64,000 nucleotides of DNA from an uncultured Clostridia bacterium (GCA_947630705.1 CANRIK010000002.1:23524-87523); one strand, 5' to 3'; counted from the first letter of the stretch, positions 24,001-32,656 are shown. Made by a program: numbers and translations. The notes: generated by a model from the sequence alone, not told the origin.

Positions 24001-26459
24001 TGAACGTACTCGATTTGTTCTGCGGTTGCGGCGGTCTTTCTTACGGATTCGAGAAAGCCGGATTTGATATCGTCTTGGGAATAGACAACGATAAAAAAGC
24101 TCTTGAAACGTTCGCTTTTAACCATAATAACGCAAAAACGCTGTGCGGAGATCTCACGCAGATTACCGCCGACGATATTCGTAAAATTATCGGCGATACC
24201 AAAATAGACGTTATAATCGGCGGTCCGCCCTGTCAGGGAATGTCGCTTTCGGGACCGAGAAAATTCGACGACCCTCGCAACAGCCTCTACCTCTCTTACA
24301 TTCGTTTGGTAAATGAAATAAGTCCGGAAGCCGTTGTCTTGGAGAACGTTCCCGGGCTCGCCTCTCTGTTCGACGGTCAAATTGAAGAAAACTTGTTAAA
24401 GCGGCTGTCCGATCTGGGTTATACAGTTACAAAAAAAATTCTTTGCGCGGCAGACTACGGCGTTCCGCAGAGCAGACGGAGAATAATTTTTGTAGGAATG
24501 CGCGACAAGGAATATGTCTTCCCGAAAAGCAGTAATGTAAAAGTGACATGCAAGGACGCTCTTTCGGATCTGCCTCCCCTCGAAGACACTTTGGGCGACA
24601 GCGTACAGAGCTACGCTCTGCCGCCGCAGAACGAGTATCAGAAATTGATGCGAAAGAACTCTTGCGTCGTCAAAAACCACATAGCCGCCGTTCATTCCGA
24701 AAAAGTACGCAAAATTATTTCCCTTGTTCCGGACGGAGGAAATTACAAGGATCTGCCCGAACCCTATAAATCAAGCAGAAATTTTCATATAGCATGGACA
24801 AGGTTCAACAGCGAAAAACCCGCGCCCACGATAGATACGGGGCACAGGCACCACTTCCACTATAAATACAACAGAGTTCCCACGGTAAGGGAATGTGCGC
24901 GGCTTCAATCCTTTCCTGACGACTTTATATTTTTCGGAAACAAGACGGAGCAATTCAGACAGGTAGGCAATGCCGTGCCTCCGCTTTTGGCGCAAGCCGT
25001 AGCGGAAAATCTGAAAGAGCGGATGAATCAAAATATCGGAGAAGAAAAAATGTATAAAGTTCCCGACGAATATTACTTCCGGATCCATCACGTACGCCCG
25101 AGGTTCAAAACCGATATCGAAAACGTTCTGCTGTATATGGCTTCGGAAATATCCAAATTAAAGGAACTGCCGGAGTATGAATTCGCGGCGGCATTGAACG
25201 GCGCGATAAAACGTTACCCGGGGAATACCGTCAAAACTTTAAAGACAATAAATAATTGGCGCACGGAGATTTCCGCTCTTTTCGGCTTTCTTATCACCGA
25301 AAACGGCTATACGCGCCCCGGGCGCAGAGCGCTCGAACTTGCCGAAAAAGAAGATCTCGTGGAGGCGTTCAAAGTATTTTTATATTCATTTCAATATCCC
25401 GGAGCGCACATTAAACCGCAGGAAGTCGCAAAACAGATACAAAAAGGCGTACGCTTCAAGCCGGCTCAATACATTCTGCGCGTATACGGCGCGGCGGAAA
25501 AACTCGAAGGCCGCCGCATAGGGCTTACGAAGGGCGAAATCTGTCACTGTATATTCAACGATTTAAGGTGCACTACCGGAGCGGAAACTCCGGAAGATAC
25601 TTGGAAAAGAATAAAACAGAACAGATCAACCGACACGGAATACGACATGAGAGGCGACGTTATCCGCTACGCCGGAGACATAATAGATTACATGGAAACA
25701 GCCAATCTTCTTGTCTCGCATGACAGCCGAGTATACTATACCAACACTCTCGAAAATCAAATAATCATGAAGTTCGTCAATTCGAAGGAATGGTTCGGCG
25801 GTTACGATAAAATGATAGAAAACGGATACGGAAGCATAAAGGATATAGAGGCTCTCGCGCCCGAATGGTATCGCTTCGTGAACAGACAGATATCCTATAC
25901 CGATTTCGCCACTGACATACTCGCTTTTATCTCTTCGGATTCACGGGAATATGAAGCTCTGCAAGCCAACCGAGAACAGACTTTTGCCGACATTCTGGAC
26001 GGAGACGGGATAAAAACCAAGGATATCGGCGATATGGGCGAAAGTCTCGTACATACTCACGAATGTCAACGCATAAAGTCGGGAGGCCGACCGGACCTCG
26101 TTCACCTCATAAAGAGAATACCCACGAGTTTGGCGGCCGGATACGATATACAGTCTGTTGAACTCGACGGAAAAAAGAGATATATCGAAGTTAAAACGAC
26201 CATAAGCTCGAAACCCCTGCATTTCAACAAACTGCATATGACTCCGAACGAGTGGAATACCGCGAGCAGTATTAAAGACAGATATTTTATTTACCGTCTG
26301 TTCATAAGCAAGAACGATAAAAAACTTTTCATTATTCAGGATCCCGTCGGACTGTACAAAGACGACAAAATAGAAATGATTCCGAAAGACGGAGCGGAAA
26401 TAGCTTTCGACACCGATAAGGCCGGAATTTTCGAGGATTTACTTTCATGGACAAATTAA
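24000..26459 (+). CDS. Fused C5-cytosine methyltransferase / DUF3883 PD-(D/E)XK endonuclease
   Basis: This single 819-residue chain contains both activities of a type II restriction-modification system. Residues 1-345 are a complete C5-cytosine DNA methyltransferase: LDLFCGCGG, catalytic Cys78 in GGPPCQG, ENVPG, QSRRRIIFVG and the closing QVGNAVPP. Residues 350-650 are an unrecognised, probably DNA-reading region. The C-terminal 140 residues resemble DUF3883 nuclease-like domains, with GESLVHTHE, Asp near 716 in GYDIQS, and E-x-K near 730-732 in RYIEVKTT followed by the MTPNEWNTAS segment. An ATG at 24000 is preferred because the methyltransferase fold begins there; the frame is open from 23859. 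The start overlaps the HTH gene and the end overlaps the second methyltransferase gene by 13 bases. Confidence 0.87.
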   Translation: MNVLDLFCGCGGLSYGFEKAGFDIVLGIDNDKKALETFAFNHNNAKTLCGDLTQITADDIRKIIGDTKIDVIIGGPPCQGMSLSGPRKFDDPRNSLYLSYIRLVNEISPEAVVLENVPGLASLFDGQIEENLLKRLSDLGYTVTKKILCAADYGVPQSRRRIIFVGMRDKEYVFPKSSNVKVTCKDALSDLPPLEDTLGDSVQSYALPPQNEYQKLMRKNSCVVKNHIAAVHSEKVRKIISLVPDGGNYKDLPEPYKSSRNFHIAWTRFNSEKPAPTIDTGHRHHFHYKYNRVPTVRECARLQSFPDDFIFFGNKTEQFRQVGNAVPPLLAQAVAENLKERMNQNIGEEKMYKVPDEYYFRIHHVRPRFKTDIENVLLYMASEISKLKELPEYEFAAALNGAIKRYPGNTVKTLKTINNWRTEISALFGFLITENGYTRPGRRALELAEKEDLVEAFKVFLYSFQYPGAHIKPQEVAKQIQKGVRFKPAQYILRVYGAAEKLEGRRIGLTKGEICHCIFNDLRCTTGAETPEDTWKRIKQNRSTDTEYDMRGDVIRYAGDIIDYMETANLLVSHDSRVYYTNTLENQIIMKFVNSKEWFGGYDKMIENGYGSIKDIEALAPEWYRFVNRQISYTDFATDILAFISSDSREYEALQANREQTFADILDGDGIKTKDIGDMGESLVHTHECQRIKSGGRPDLVHLIKRIPTSLAAGYDIQSVELDGKKRYIEVKTTISSKPLHFNKLHMTPNEWNTASSIKDRYFIYRLFISKNDKKLFIIQDPVGLYKDDKIEMIPKDGAEIAFDTDKAGIFEDLLSWTN
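25038..25052 (+). promoter_or_regulatory. Internal ribosome site and in-frame ATG within the fusion gene
   Basis: GGAGAAG (25038-25044) lies five bases before an ATG at 25050 that is in frame (codon 351), exactly at the boundary between methyltransferase and downstream region. It could give a separate 469-residue nuclease-containing protein from the same gene, or be a relic of formerly separate genes. Confidence 0.5.
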
Positions 26460-27460
26460 AAACCGTATCGCTTTTCTGCGGTTGCGGCGGTACCGAAACG
26501 GGACTATTGGGCGGTTTCGATTTCTTGGGAAAGAAATACGCTCCCAATCCCTTCGAACTGGTTTATGCAAACGATATAGATAAACGCGCATGCGACATTT
26601 TCAGTAACAATTTCACTATCAAACCCGACAACAGAGATATTCGTCAAGTGAGTATTTCGGATATACCCGACGCAGACATAATAACGGGCGGATTCCCGTG
26701 CCAATCATTTTCAATAGTGGCGCAGAACCCGAAGAGATTGGGAGTTAAGGACGAGCGCGGAATGCTCTTTTTCGAAATGTGCCGAATTCTGCGCGCCAAA
26801 AATCCCAAATGCTTTATCGCCGAGAACGTAAAAGGCCTGCTCTCCGCCAACGGAAAACAGGCGTTCCCTCTGATTATGGAAGAATTCGAAAACTGCGGCT
26901 ATAATGTAACCAGCACGACTTTGAATGCCGCAGACTTCGGCGTCCCTCAAAAGAGAGAGAGAGTCATACTCGTCGGGATCCGCAACGATTTGAACAAGAA
27001 ATTTGATTTCAAAGGCGTCGTTCCCGTCTGTCAACCCGTCCCTCTCTCCGCCGTATTGGACAATAACGTGGACGAGAAATATTATTTTTCACAGCACGCG
27101 GTGGAAGGAATGATTCGCAACAGGGAGCTGATGAACAAGGGCAGAGCGCAGGACATTTCCAAGCCGTGCAATACCGTAGGCGCGCATCTTGCAAAAGTAT
27201 CTTTGAACAGCACCGACCCCGTTCTTCAAGTGGACGGAAGATACAGAAGATTTACTCCGCGCGAAGTGGCGAGGATACAGTCCTTCCCCGATACGTTCCG
27301 GCTTACGGGAACGGAGAGCGCACAGTACCGAGCGCTGGGCAACGCCATTCCGCCCGTCATGATGTGGCACATAGCCGAAGCGGTCGCCGATCTTATTGCC
27401 GAAAAACAAACTGCCGAAAAAGACGGATTGGTCGCGCCTTCGCCCGAATCGGCACGGTAA
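26447..27460 (+). CDS. Second C5-cytosine DNA methyltransferase
   Basis: A 337-residue Dcm-type methyltransferase with LFCGCGGTETG, catalytic Cys85 in GGFPCQSFS, AENVKGLL, QKRERVILVG and the C-terminal RFTPREVARIQSFPDTF and ALGNAIPP motifs. It overlaps the fused methyltransferase-nuclease gene by 13 bases, so the two are made together. Two different cytosine methyltransferases with one nuclease usually mean an asymmetric recognition site, where each enzyme protects one strand. The target-recognition region (about 190-255) differs from that of the first enzyme. A bidirectional terminator follows. Confidence 0.93.
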   Translation: MDKLKTVSLFCGCGGTETGLLGGFDFLGKKYAPNPFELVYANDIDKRACDIFSNNFTIKPDNRDIRQVSISDIPDADIITGGFPCQSFSIVAQNPKRLGVKDERGMLFFEMCRILRAKNPKCFIAENVKGLLSANGKQAFPLIMEEFENCGYNVTSTTLNAADFGVPQKRERVILVGIRNDLNKKFDFKGVVPVCQPVPLSAVLDNNVDEKYYFSQHAVEGMIRNRELMNKGRAQDISKPCNTVGAHLAKVSLNSTDPVLQVDGRYRRFTPREVARIQSFPDTFRLTGTESAQYRALGNAIPPVMMWHIAEAVADLIAEKQTAEKDGLVAPSPESAR

Positions 27461-27504
27461 GCCGACGGATCCCAAAACAACCGGATAAAAATTCTACTTA
27501 AAAG

Positions 27505-27534
27505 AAAAAGCGGCGGAAATCCGCCGCTTTTTTT
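27505..27534 (+). terminator. Bidirectional terminator after the R-M operon
   Basis: The stem GCGGCGG-AAAT-CCGCCGC has A residues before it and seven T residues after it. It serves the R-M operon from the left and the convergent CDF gene from the right. Confidence 0.85.
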
Positions 27535-28642
27535 ACTCCCTTTCAACCGTTACGGAAAGGGTATATTCATCGGGTAAACTCAATATATCTTTGATTTTCT
27601 CCCTGATTTCGGCATCGGTCAGCTTGCTCGAATACGGAGCCGCGACATCGAAAACCAACTTCTTTTTCGCTCCGCGGACAAGACGGAAATCGTGGACGTT
27701 CAACCCGACGTTTTCGGAGGCAAGCGCCTCCTTTACCCGTTTTTCGAGTTCGAGCGCCTCGCTGTCGGAGAGATCTACCGGATCGAGGTGAATAGTGAGA
27801 TTTACTCCGAATTTATCGTAGACTCCGTGCTCCATACCGTCGAGAACGGAATGGGCTTCCAGAGGCGGTATCCTACTGTCCATTTCCACATGCGCCGTCG
27901 CGTAATACATGCCTCTGCCGTAGTTCAAAACGCGCAAATCGTGCACTCCGCGGACATTTTCGCCGGCGGTGAGGAAATCGCGCACTCCCTTTACGAGTTT
28001 TTCGTCGGGCGCCTGCCCCAAAAGTTCGGATATTGCCTTTTTGAGCACGGCTATGCCCTGCCACAGAATGAACAGCGCAACGAGTATACCCACATATCCG
28101 TCTGCCGGCACGGAGCCGTAATCGGCGATAAGCAATCCGACTATTACGGCGGCGGTTGCGGCACAGTCGCAGAAGCTGTCAACAGCGGCCGCGCGCAGAG
28201 TTTCCGACTGTAATTTTCGGGATACGACCAAAAGATAAGTTCCCAACCCCACTTTTACGGCAATGGACAGAGCGGAAATAATATAGGCGGCAAGGTTACC
28301 GGAAGGCATTTCGCCCGTCACCGCTTTTTCAACGGAGCCTCGCAAAAGCTCGGCGGCGAGAAACAGTATTATAAACCCTATGATCATCGACGCAACATAT
28401 TCCGCTCGGCGATGACCGTAGGGGTGCTCTTTATCCGCCGGCTTCTCCGCCACTTGGAACGAGGCGAGAGAAACCACTCCGCTTCCGCAGTCGCTGAGGT
28501 TATTGAAACCGTCAACGGTGAGCGAAATCAGACCGAATACGAGACCGGCGGCGATTTTCGCCGCCGCAAGCGCTATATTCGCAATCATACATACCGCGCT
28601 GGAAATTATTCCGGTCTTTGCGCGGCTCGAAACCTTTACCAT
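27533..28642 (-). CDS. CDF metal cation exporter, Mn(II)-type
   Basis: This 369-residue cation diffusion facilitator has six membrane segments and a C-terminal cytoplasmic metal-sensing domain (from about 215, with the GRGMYYATAHVEMD strand). The transport-site pairs read N-x3-D in DGFNNLSD (membrane segment 2) and D-x3-D in DSFCD (segment 5). This N-D-D-D set is that of manganese exporters such as MntE rather than the H-D-H-D set of zinc exporters. An additional cytoplasmic domain continues to the end. It therefore probably exports Mn(II), exchanging it for protons. It is alone, convergent with the R-M operon and divergent from the Nudix fusion gene. Confidence 0.88.
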   Translation of the reverse strand: MVKVSSRAKTGIISSAVCMIANIALAAAKIAAGLVFGLISLTVDGFNNLSDCGSGVVSLASFQVAEKPADKEHPYGHRRAEYVASMIIGFIILFLAAELLRGSVEKAVTGEMPSGNLAAYIISALSIAVKVGLGTYLLVVSRKLQSETLRAAAVDSFCDCAATAAVIVGLLIADYGSVPADGYVGILVALFILWQGIAVLKKAISELLGQAPDEKLVKGVRDFLTAGENVRGVHDLRVLNYGRGMYYATAHVEMDSRIPPLEAHSVLDGMEHGVYDKFGVNLTIHLDPVDLSDSEALELEKRVKEALASENVGLNVHDFRLVRGAKKKLVFDVAAPYSSKLTDAEIREKIKDILSLPDEYTLSVTVERE

Positions 28643-28702
28643 ATTGCTATTATACGTTTTAACGGGAAAAAAGTCAATATGAGTGCGTAATTTTGAAAAC
28701 GC

Positions 28703-28731
28703 TTGAAAATCGGGACATTATGTGATAAAAT
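28703..28731 (+). promoter_or_regulatory. Promoter of the Nudix-UPF0102 gene
   Basis: TTGAAA (28703-28708), 17 bases, TAAAAT (28726-28731), pointing to the gene at 28849 with a leader of about 110 bases. Confidence 0.55.
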
Positions 28732-28848
28732 CGATTTCGGACGGAAACAGAAGAAAATGCGGCGCAACTTCGGCGCAGACAATATGCCGAAGCTACGAGC
28801 CGCTGAACCGACAAGTACGCATGCCGTCAAGACGCGTTGGAAGCAATA

Positions 28849-29568
28849 ATGGAAGTAGTCGCAGCATTGATTTACAACTCCGAAAACAAATTTTTGATCT
28901 GCCAGAGGCCGGCAAACAAGGCCAGAGGGCTGATGTGGGAATTTGCCGGCGGAAAGACGGAGCCCGACGAGACTCCGACGGAAGCTCTTAAAAGAGAATG
29001 TCGGGAAGAGCTGGGTATAGAAATACAAGTAAAGGAAAAATTCGCCGAGGTAAAGTACAGATATCCTGACGTCTCGATACACCTTACGGTATTTTCGGCG
29101 GAAATTACAGAGGGCGAGCCGATTTTAAAGGAACACGCCGCAATGAAATGGATATATCCCGACGAAATCAGATATTACGATTTCTGTCCGGCAGACGTTC
29201 GGATCCTCAAAAAGATATGCCGTTCGGACAGAGGCAGGAAAAACAAAAAACTCGGCGTAAAAGGCGAAAAACTCGCGGCGAAATATCTTGCAAGGCATGG
29301 CTATAAAATTGTGGCGAAGAACTACAAAACTCCCTTCTGCGAAGTGGATATAATCGCAAAACGCGGAGACGTGTTGAGTTTTTGCGAAGTAAAAACGAGG
29401 CTTTCAGATGCGTACGGCAGTCCCTCCGAAGCGGTCAACCGCAAAAAACAAACGCAGTACTTGCAGGCGGCAAAATTCTTCGACGGCGGAGATTTGACTG
29501 TAAGATTCGACATAATAGAGGTTTACAAGGGGGAAATAAATCATATAGAAAACGCCTTCGGCGCATAG
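28849..29568 (+). CDS. Nudix hydrolase fused to a UPF0102 (YraN-like) nuclease-fold domain
   Basis: A 239-residue protein joining two families normally encoded separately. Residues 1-125 are a MutT-type Nudix hydrolase with the complete box G-x5-E-x7-RE-x2-EE-x-G-I (GKTEPDE to REELGI); such enzymes clean damaged nucleotides such as 8-oxo-dGTP. Residues 130-239 are a UPF0102/YraN domain, with GVKGEKLAAKYLARHGYKI, EVDIIAKRG and FCEVKTR, the last forming a PD-(D/E)XK-like active site. The frame allows an earlier TTG at 28837; the ATG at 28849 has GGAAG five bases upstream. The fusion suggests coupled nucleotide sanitation and DNA processing, which is inference. Confidence 0.9.
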   Translation: MEVVAALIYNSENKFLICQRPANKARGLMWEFAGGKTEPDETPTEALKRECREELGIEIQVKEKFAEVKYRYPDVSIHLTVFSAEITEGEPILKEHAAMKWIYPDEIRYYDFCPADVRILKKICRSDRGRKNKKLGVKGEKLAAKYLARHGYKIVAKNYKTPFCEVDIIAKRGDVLSFCEVKTRLSDAYGSPSEAVNRKKQTQYLQAAKFFDGGDLTVRFDIIEVYKGEINHIENAFGA

Positions 29569-29582
29569 AGCGCCGAAGGCGT
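29552..29582 (+). terminator. Terminator overlapping the end of the Nudix-UPF0102 gene
   Basis: A 13-bp perfect stem ACGCCTTCGGCGC / GCGCCGAAGGCGT encloses the loop ATAGA that contains the TAG stop codon. A short T-rich tract follows. Confidence 0.8.
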
Positions 29583-29716
29583 AATTTTTATATACAATTT
29601 TTATATTCTTTATCTCTTAATATATTCCTTTAATTCTTTGCTATCACGACTCCGCAAAGGACAAATGTAATCTTATATCCCTTTGATGCCTTTATTTTCC
29701 CGTCGCGCAAAGGGTC

Positions 29717-31024
29717 TCACGCAAAGAGCAGAGAAACGTACAGTCCGCCGAGCGCCGCAAAAAGCGAGGGTATAGCCACCGCGACGCCGAGTTTGAGAAA
29801 ATCCACATAGCCGAACTTTATGTCGTGGTGATTGAGAATATTTCCGAACATTATTCCGGCAAGAGCTCCCACAGGCGTCAGAAACGCGCCGAGATTGGAG
29901 CCTATTACGGTGGCAAGAACCGCCGGAAGCCCCACTCCCTCCGCCTCCGCGATGATTGAAGAAAAGAGCACGCTCATGGGGATATTGTTTATCACGTTCG
30001 CGGCAAAGAACGACGCCGCGCCGTAAACCAAGACCTGAAAGTCCGAACCGAGGAAATTGCCTATGATTCCCGTAACTCCCTTCTGTTCGAGAATGACTAT
30101 CAGAACGAACATGGATAAAATGAAGGGCACGAGAGGATATGGAGCGCGCTTTACACAGCCCAAAAGCTCTACGGGCTTCTTTTTTCTTATGAGCGCGGTC
30201 AAGCCGGATATTATAAAGAGACTCGCGACCGCAGAGACGGAAACCAGCCACATCTCTATGCCTATATACGAGCCTATTGCAAGCAGAACCGTGCAGACGG
30301 CAAGATGCGCCACTCCCACCCAAAGCTGAAATTTATCCTCTATATGTACTTCCTCCGCCGCGCCGCCGAGAGGCGCGGCAAGTTTTTTGCGGAAAATGAG
30401 AAACAGACACATAAAGGAGACTATTCCGGCAAAAACCGTGGGGATTATGCTCAATTTCAGATAGCTCAAAAAGTCGAGACCGTACGCTGTGGCGAGGTAG
30501 ATATTAGTGGGGTTGCCGATAATCAGCGCCATGCTCCACGTGTTGGCGGCGACAAACTCCGCCGCAAGATAGGGCACGGGATTTATGTCGGCGTGCTTTG
30601 CAAAGTAACAGATGAAGGGCGTGAACGAGAGAATTATTACGTCGTTGGACGTGAATACCGTTAAAACGGAGACGGTGACGTAGAGATATACGAAAAGTTT
30701 TTTCTGACCCGAACGGGCGCGGCGGAGCGCCACGCTCGCAAGATAGCGGAAAAATCCGAGTTCGTCCAAAAAAACAGAGAGCACCGTCATCGACAGAAAC
30801 AGCGCGAGAATTTTTAACGGGTTCACGGCGGTATCCGCCACCAGCGCACCGCCGAGAGCGGCGAAATCCGGCGACGCGAACGCAAGAGCCAACGCCGCGC
30901 CTATGAGCGTTATCACCCAATAAGATGAGATTTTTACCTTTCCTATTTTTATGTGCGGAAAGAAGAGCACGCCGACTATCATGAGTATGCAGGTTGCGGC
31001 GGCAATGCAAATTATAGTAATCAT
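29717..31024 (-). CDS. ArsB/NhaD-type anion permease
   Basis: A 435-residue integral membrane protein with about eleven hydrophobic segments. It belongs to the ArsB/CitMHS ion transporter superfamily: FTSNDVIILSFTPFI near 125 and GNPTNIYLA near 178 are the conserved re-entrant loops, repeated in the second half by NNIPMSVLFSS and GSNLGAFLTPVGAL. The substrate cannot be read from the sequence; arsenite, dicarboxylates or a sodium/proton exchange are all known in the superfamily. No arsR or arsC is nearby, so an arsenic role is not supported. It is a single gene. Confidence 0.82.
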   Translation of the reverse strand: MITIICIAAATCILMIVGVLFFPHIKIGKVKISSYWVITLIGAALALAFASPDFAALGGALVADTAVNPLKILALFLSMTVLSVFLDELGFFRYLASVALRRARSGQKKLFVYLYVTVSVLTVFTSNDVIILSFTPFICYFAKHADINPVPYLAAEFVAANTWSMALIIGNPTNIYLATAYGLDFLSYLKLSIIPTVFAGIVSFMCLFLIFRKKLAAPLGGAAEEVHIEDKFQLWVGVAHLAVCTVLLAIGSYIGIEMWLVSVSAVASLFIISGLTALIRKKKPVELLGCVKRAPYPLVPFILSMFVLIVILEQKGVTGIIGNFLGSDFQVLVYGAASFFAANVINNIPMSVLFSSIIAEAEGVGLPAVLATVIGSNLGAFLTPVGALAGIMFGNILNHHDIKFGYVDFLKLGVAVAIPSLFAALGGLYVSLLFA

Positions 31025-31183
31025 CGGTATTTATCAGTTTCAAGACGCGCTAATAAGCGGCCGACAGAAATATTCTATCACCCTCCTCTATTAAATGCAA
31101 GGTTTTTGAGGCGCAAAGGGTCAACGTCCGCCGCTCTTTAACGCCGTCGGCAAAAGCCCCTTTTTGAGCGAGCATTTACGCTT

Positions 31184-31396
31184 TCATATGTCGCTCAATC
31201 CCAGCAAATAGTCGGCGGAACACCCGAAAAACTTTGCCATGTTCCTTATATAGGTCGCCTTCGGCTCGTTTATCTCTTGTTCCCAGAAAATGACGGCGCG
31301 CTTATCCACCCCCACCGCCTCGGCAAGTTTTTTCTGACTGACTCCGCATGCCTTTCTCAATTCTTTTATTCTCTGTGCGATTATCATGAAATCCAA
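31184..31396 (-). CDS. XRE-family HTH regulator
   Basis: A 70-residue protein that is almost entirely a Cro/CI HTH: AQRIKELRKACGVSQKKLAE, VDKRAVIFWEQ for the recognition helix, and SADYLLGLSDI at the end. It is transcribed away from the small membrane protein gene at 31532. The region between them contains a promoter with overlapping inverted repeats, so it is likely to repress that gene and itself. Confidence 0.88.
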   Translation of the reverse strand: MDFMIIAQRIKELRKACGVSQKKLAEAVGVDKRAVIFWEQEINEPKATYIRNMAKFFGCSADYLLGLSDI

Positions 31397-31433
31397 ATTC
31401 CCTCCGTTTCTTTCTTAAATCATTAAAAGTATA

Positions 31434-31483
31434 TGAGAAATCTCACCCAAATGCTTGACAGGTGAAGTTTTCTCACCTATAAT
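31434..31483 (+). promoter_or_regulatory. Promoter with overlapping operator motifs
   Basis: TTGACA (31455-31460) and TATAAT (31478-31483), with a 17-base spacer, drive the gene at 31532. The spacer itself is the inverted repeat GGTGA-N7-TCACC. Upstream, TGAGA-AA-TCTCA (31434-31445) is another dyad, and TCTCACC occurs in both. They fit two operators for the adjacent XRE protein. Confidence 0.75.
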
Positions 31484-31531
31484 ATTTGCGGAAGCCGAAA
31501 AACGATACATGACTTCAAAGGAGGTTTACAT

Positions 31532-31888
31532 ATGAAGAAAAAGTCAATTCCCGGCGCAGTGCTCGGAATAATCGGAGCGGTATTTGCCATAATCGGCGGC
31601 TTGGGACTTGCGCTCTGCGCGGAGATAGTCTCGGGAGCGTCCGGCGGAGCCGTTGATTATACTTGGGCCGCTTATGTGCTCGGACTCGGAAGCGGAATAG
31701 TCGGGCTCATAGGAGCGATTCTCGATTTCAGCAAGCCTAAAATCGGCGGCGTATTGCAGCTTATCGCGCTTGTCATGGGCATAGTCGTTTGCGTGTTGAT
31801 GTATTGGCAATGGGCTATGATAATAGCGTTTATTCTGTTTGCCATCGGCGGCATACTTTCCTTCTGCGTACAGAAAGAAGTGCCGTAA
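31532..31888 (+). CDS. Small four-helix membrane protein
   Basis: A 118-residue protein with a short basic N-terminus and four hydrophobic segments (about 8-32, 45-65, 73-90 and 92-110), Gly-rich, resembling DUF4064-like small membrane proteins. Function unknown. It has AAGGAGG before the ATG and follows a strong, apparently XRE-controlled promoter. Its stop overlaps the start of the Lgt-like gene (TAATG), so both are regulated together. Confidence 0.82.
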   Translation: MKKKSIPGAVLGIIGAVFAIIGGLGLALCAEIVSGASGGAVDYTWAAYVLGLGSGIVGLIGAILDFSKPKIGGVLQLIALVMGIVVCVLMYWQWAMIIAFILFAIGGILSFCVQKEVP

Positions 31889-32652
31889 TGTATCCGGTAA
31901 TAAGTATAGGTGGGGCGGAAATCCCCACCTTTACCGTTGCGGCGATTGTGGGCGTATGTTCGTTTATCCTTATTGCTCTTTACAGGATATCCAAACTCGA
32001 AAATTCCGCAAAGGAGGCCTTCTACATTCTTCCGAAGCTGTTCATAGCGCTCGGAATCGGATTTGCCGGCGCGATATTTTTCGACGCGCTCTTTAAAATC
32101 GAGGAAAACGGCGGTCTGAAACTCTCCGGAATGACCTTCTACGGCGGAATAATCACGGGAGCGGCGGTTTTATCCGTGCTGTTGGCGGTATTCAAAAAGA
32201 ATACTCGCCTCGGTGCGGAAGAATGGCTCAATCTTTTGACCGTTCCCTTCCTCGTATTCCATTTTTGCGGAAGAATAGGCTGCTTTCTCGGCGGTTGCTG
32301 TTACGGCAAAGAGACGGACGGGATATGGGGTTTGACCTTCCCCGACAATCCGACGGCGAACATTTTCCACCACGGCAACAAAGTGTATCCCACGCAACTT
32401 TACGAAGCGGCGGCAATAGCCGTCATAGCCCTCTCGATTTCAAAGACAAAACACGCGTTTGCGGCTTACTGCTTCGCCTATCCCGCCGCGAGATTTTTAA
32501 TAGAATTTCTGCGCGGAGACGACAGGGGCGGATATCTTTGGATATTCTCTCCGGCACAGGTTATATCCCTTGTCATAATAGCTTGCGCCGCAATATTTAT
32601 CACGGTTAAAGTCATTCGGAAAAACAGAGGCAAAACATCTGAAAAGACGTAA
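31888..32652 (+). CDS. Prolipoprotein diacylglyceryl transferase-like membrane protein
   Basis: A 254-residue membrane protein of the Lgt family, which transfers a diacylglyceryl group to the lipobox cysteine of lipoproteins. Visible motifs are GRIGCFLGGCCYG near 135-147, YPTQLYEA near 170, and RFLIEFLRGDDRGG near 205-218. The usual Lgt HGGL-type loop is FYGGIITG here, so it is a divergent member; whether it is the housekeeping Lgt is open. The frame is open further upstream, but the ATG at 31888 overlaps the preceding stop and starts the membrane protein cleanly. It is followed by a terminator. Confidence 0.75.
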   Translation: MYPVISIGGAEIPTFTVAAIVGVCSFILIALYRISKLENSAKEAFYILPKLFIALGIGFAGAIFFDALFKIEENGGLKLSGMTFYGGIITGAAVLSVLLAVFKKNTRLGAEEWLNLLTVPFLVFHFCGRIGCFLGGCCYGKETDGIWGLTFPDNPTANIFHHGNKVYPTQLYEAAAIAVIALSISKTKHAFAAYCFAYPAARFLIEFLRGDDRGGYLWIFSPAQVISLVIIACAAIFITVKVIRKNRGKTSEKT

Positions 32653-32656
32653 AAAG

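Noticed and set aside
29717..31024. Arsenite efflux pump ArsB as a specific call
   Set aside because: The superfamily fits, but there is no arsR, arsA or arsC nearby and substrate-specific residues cannot be judged.
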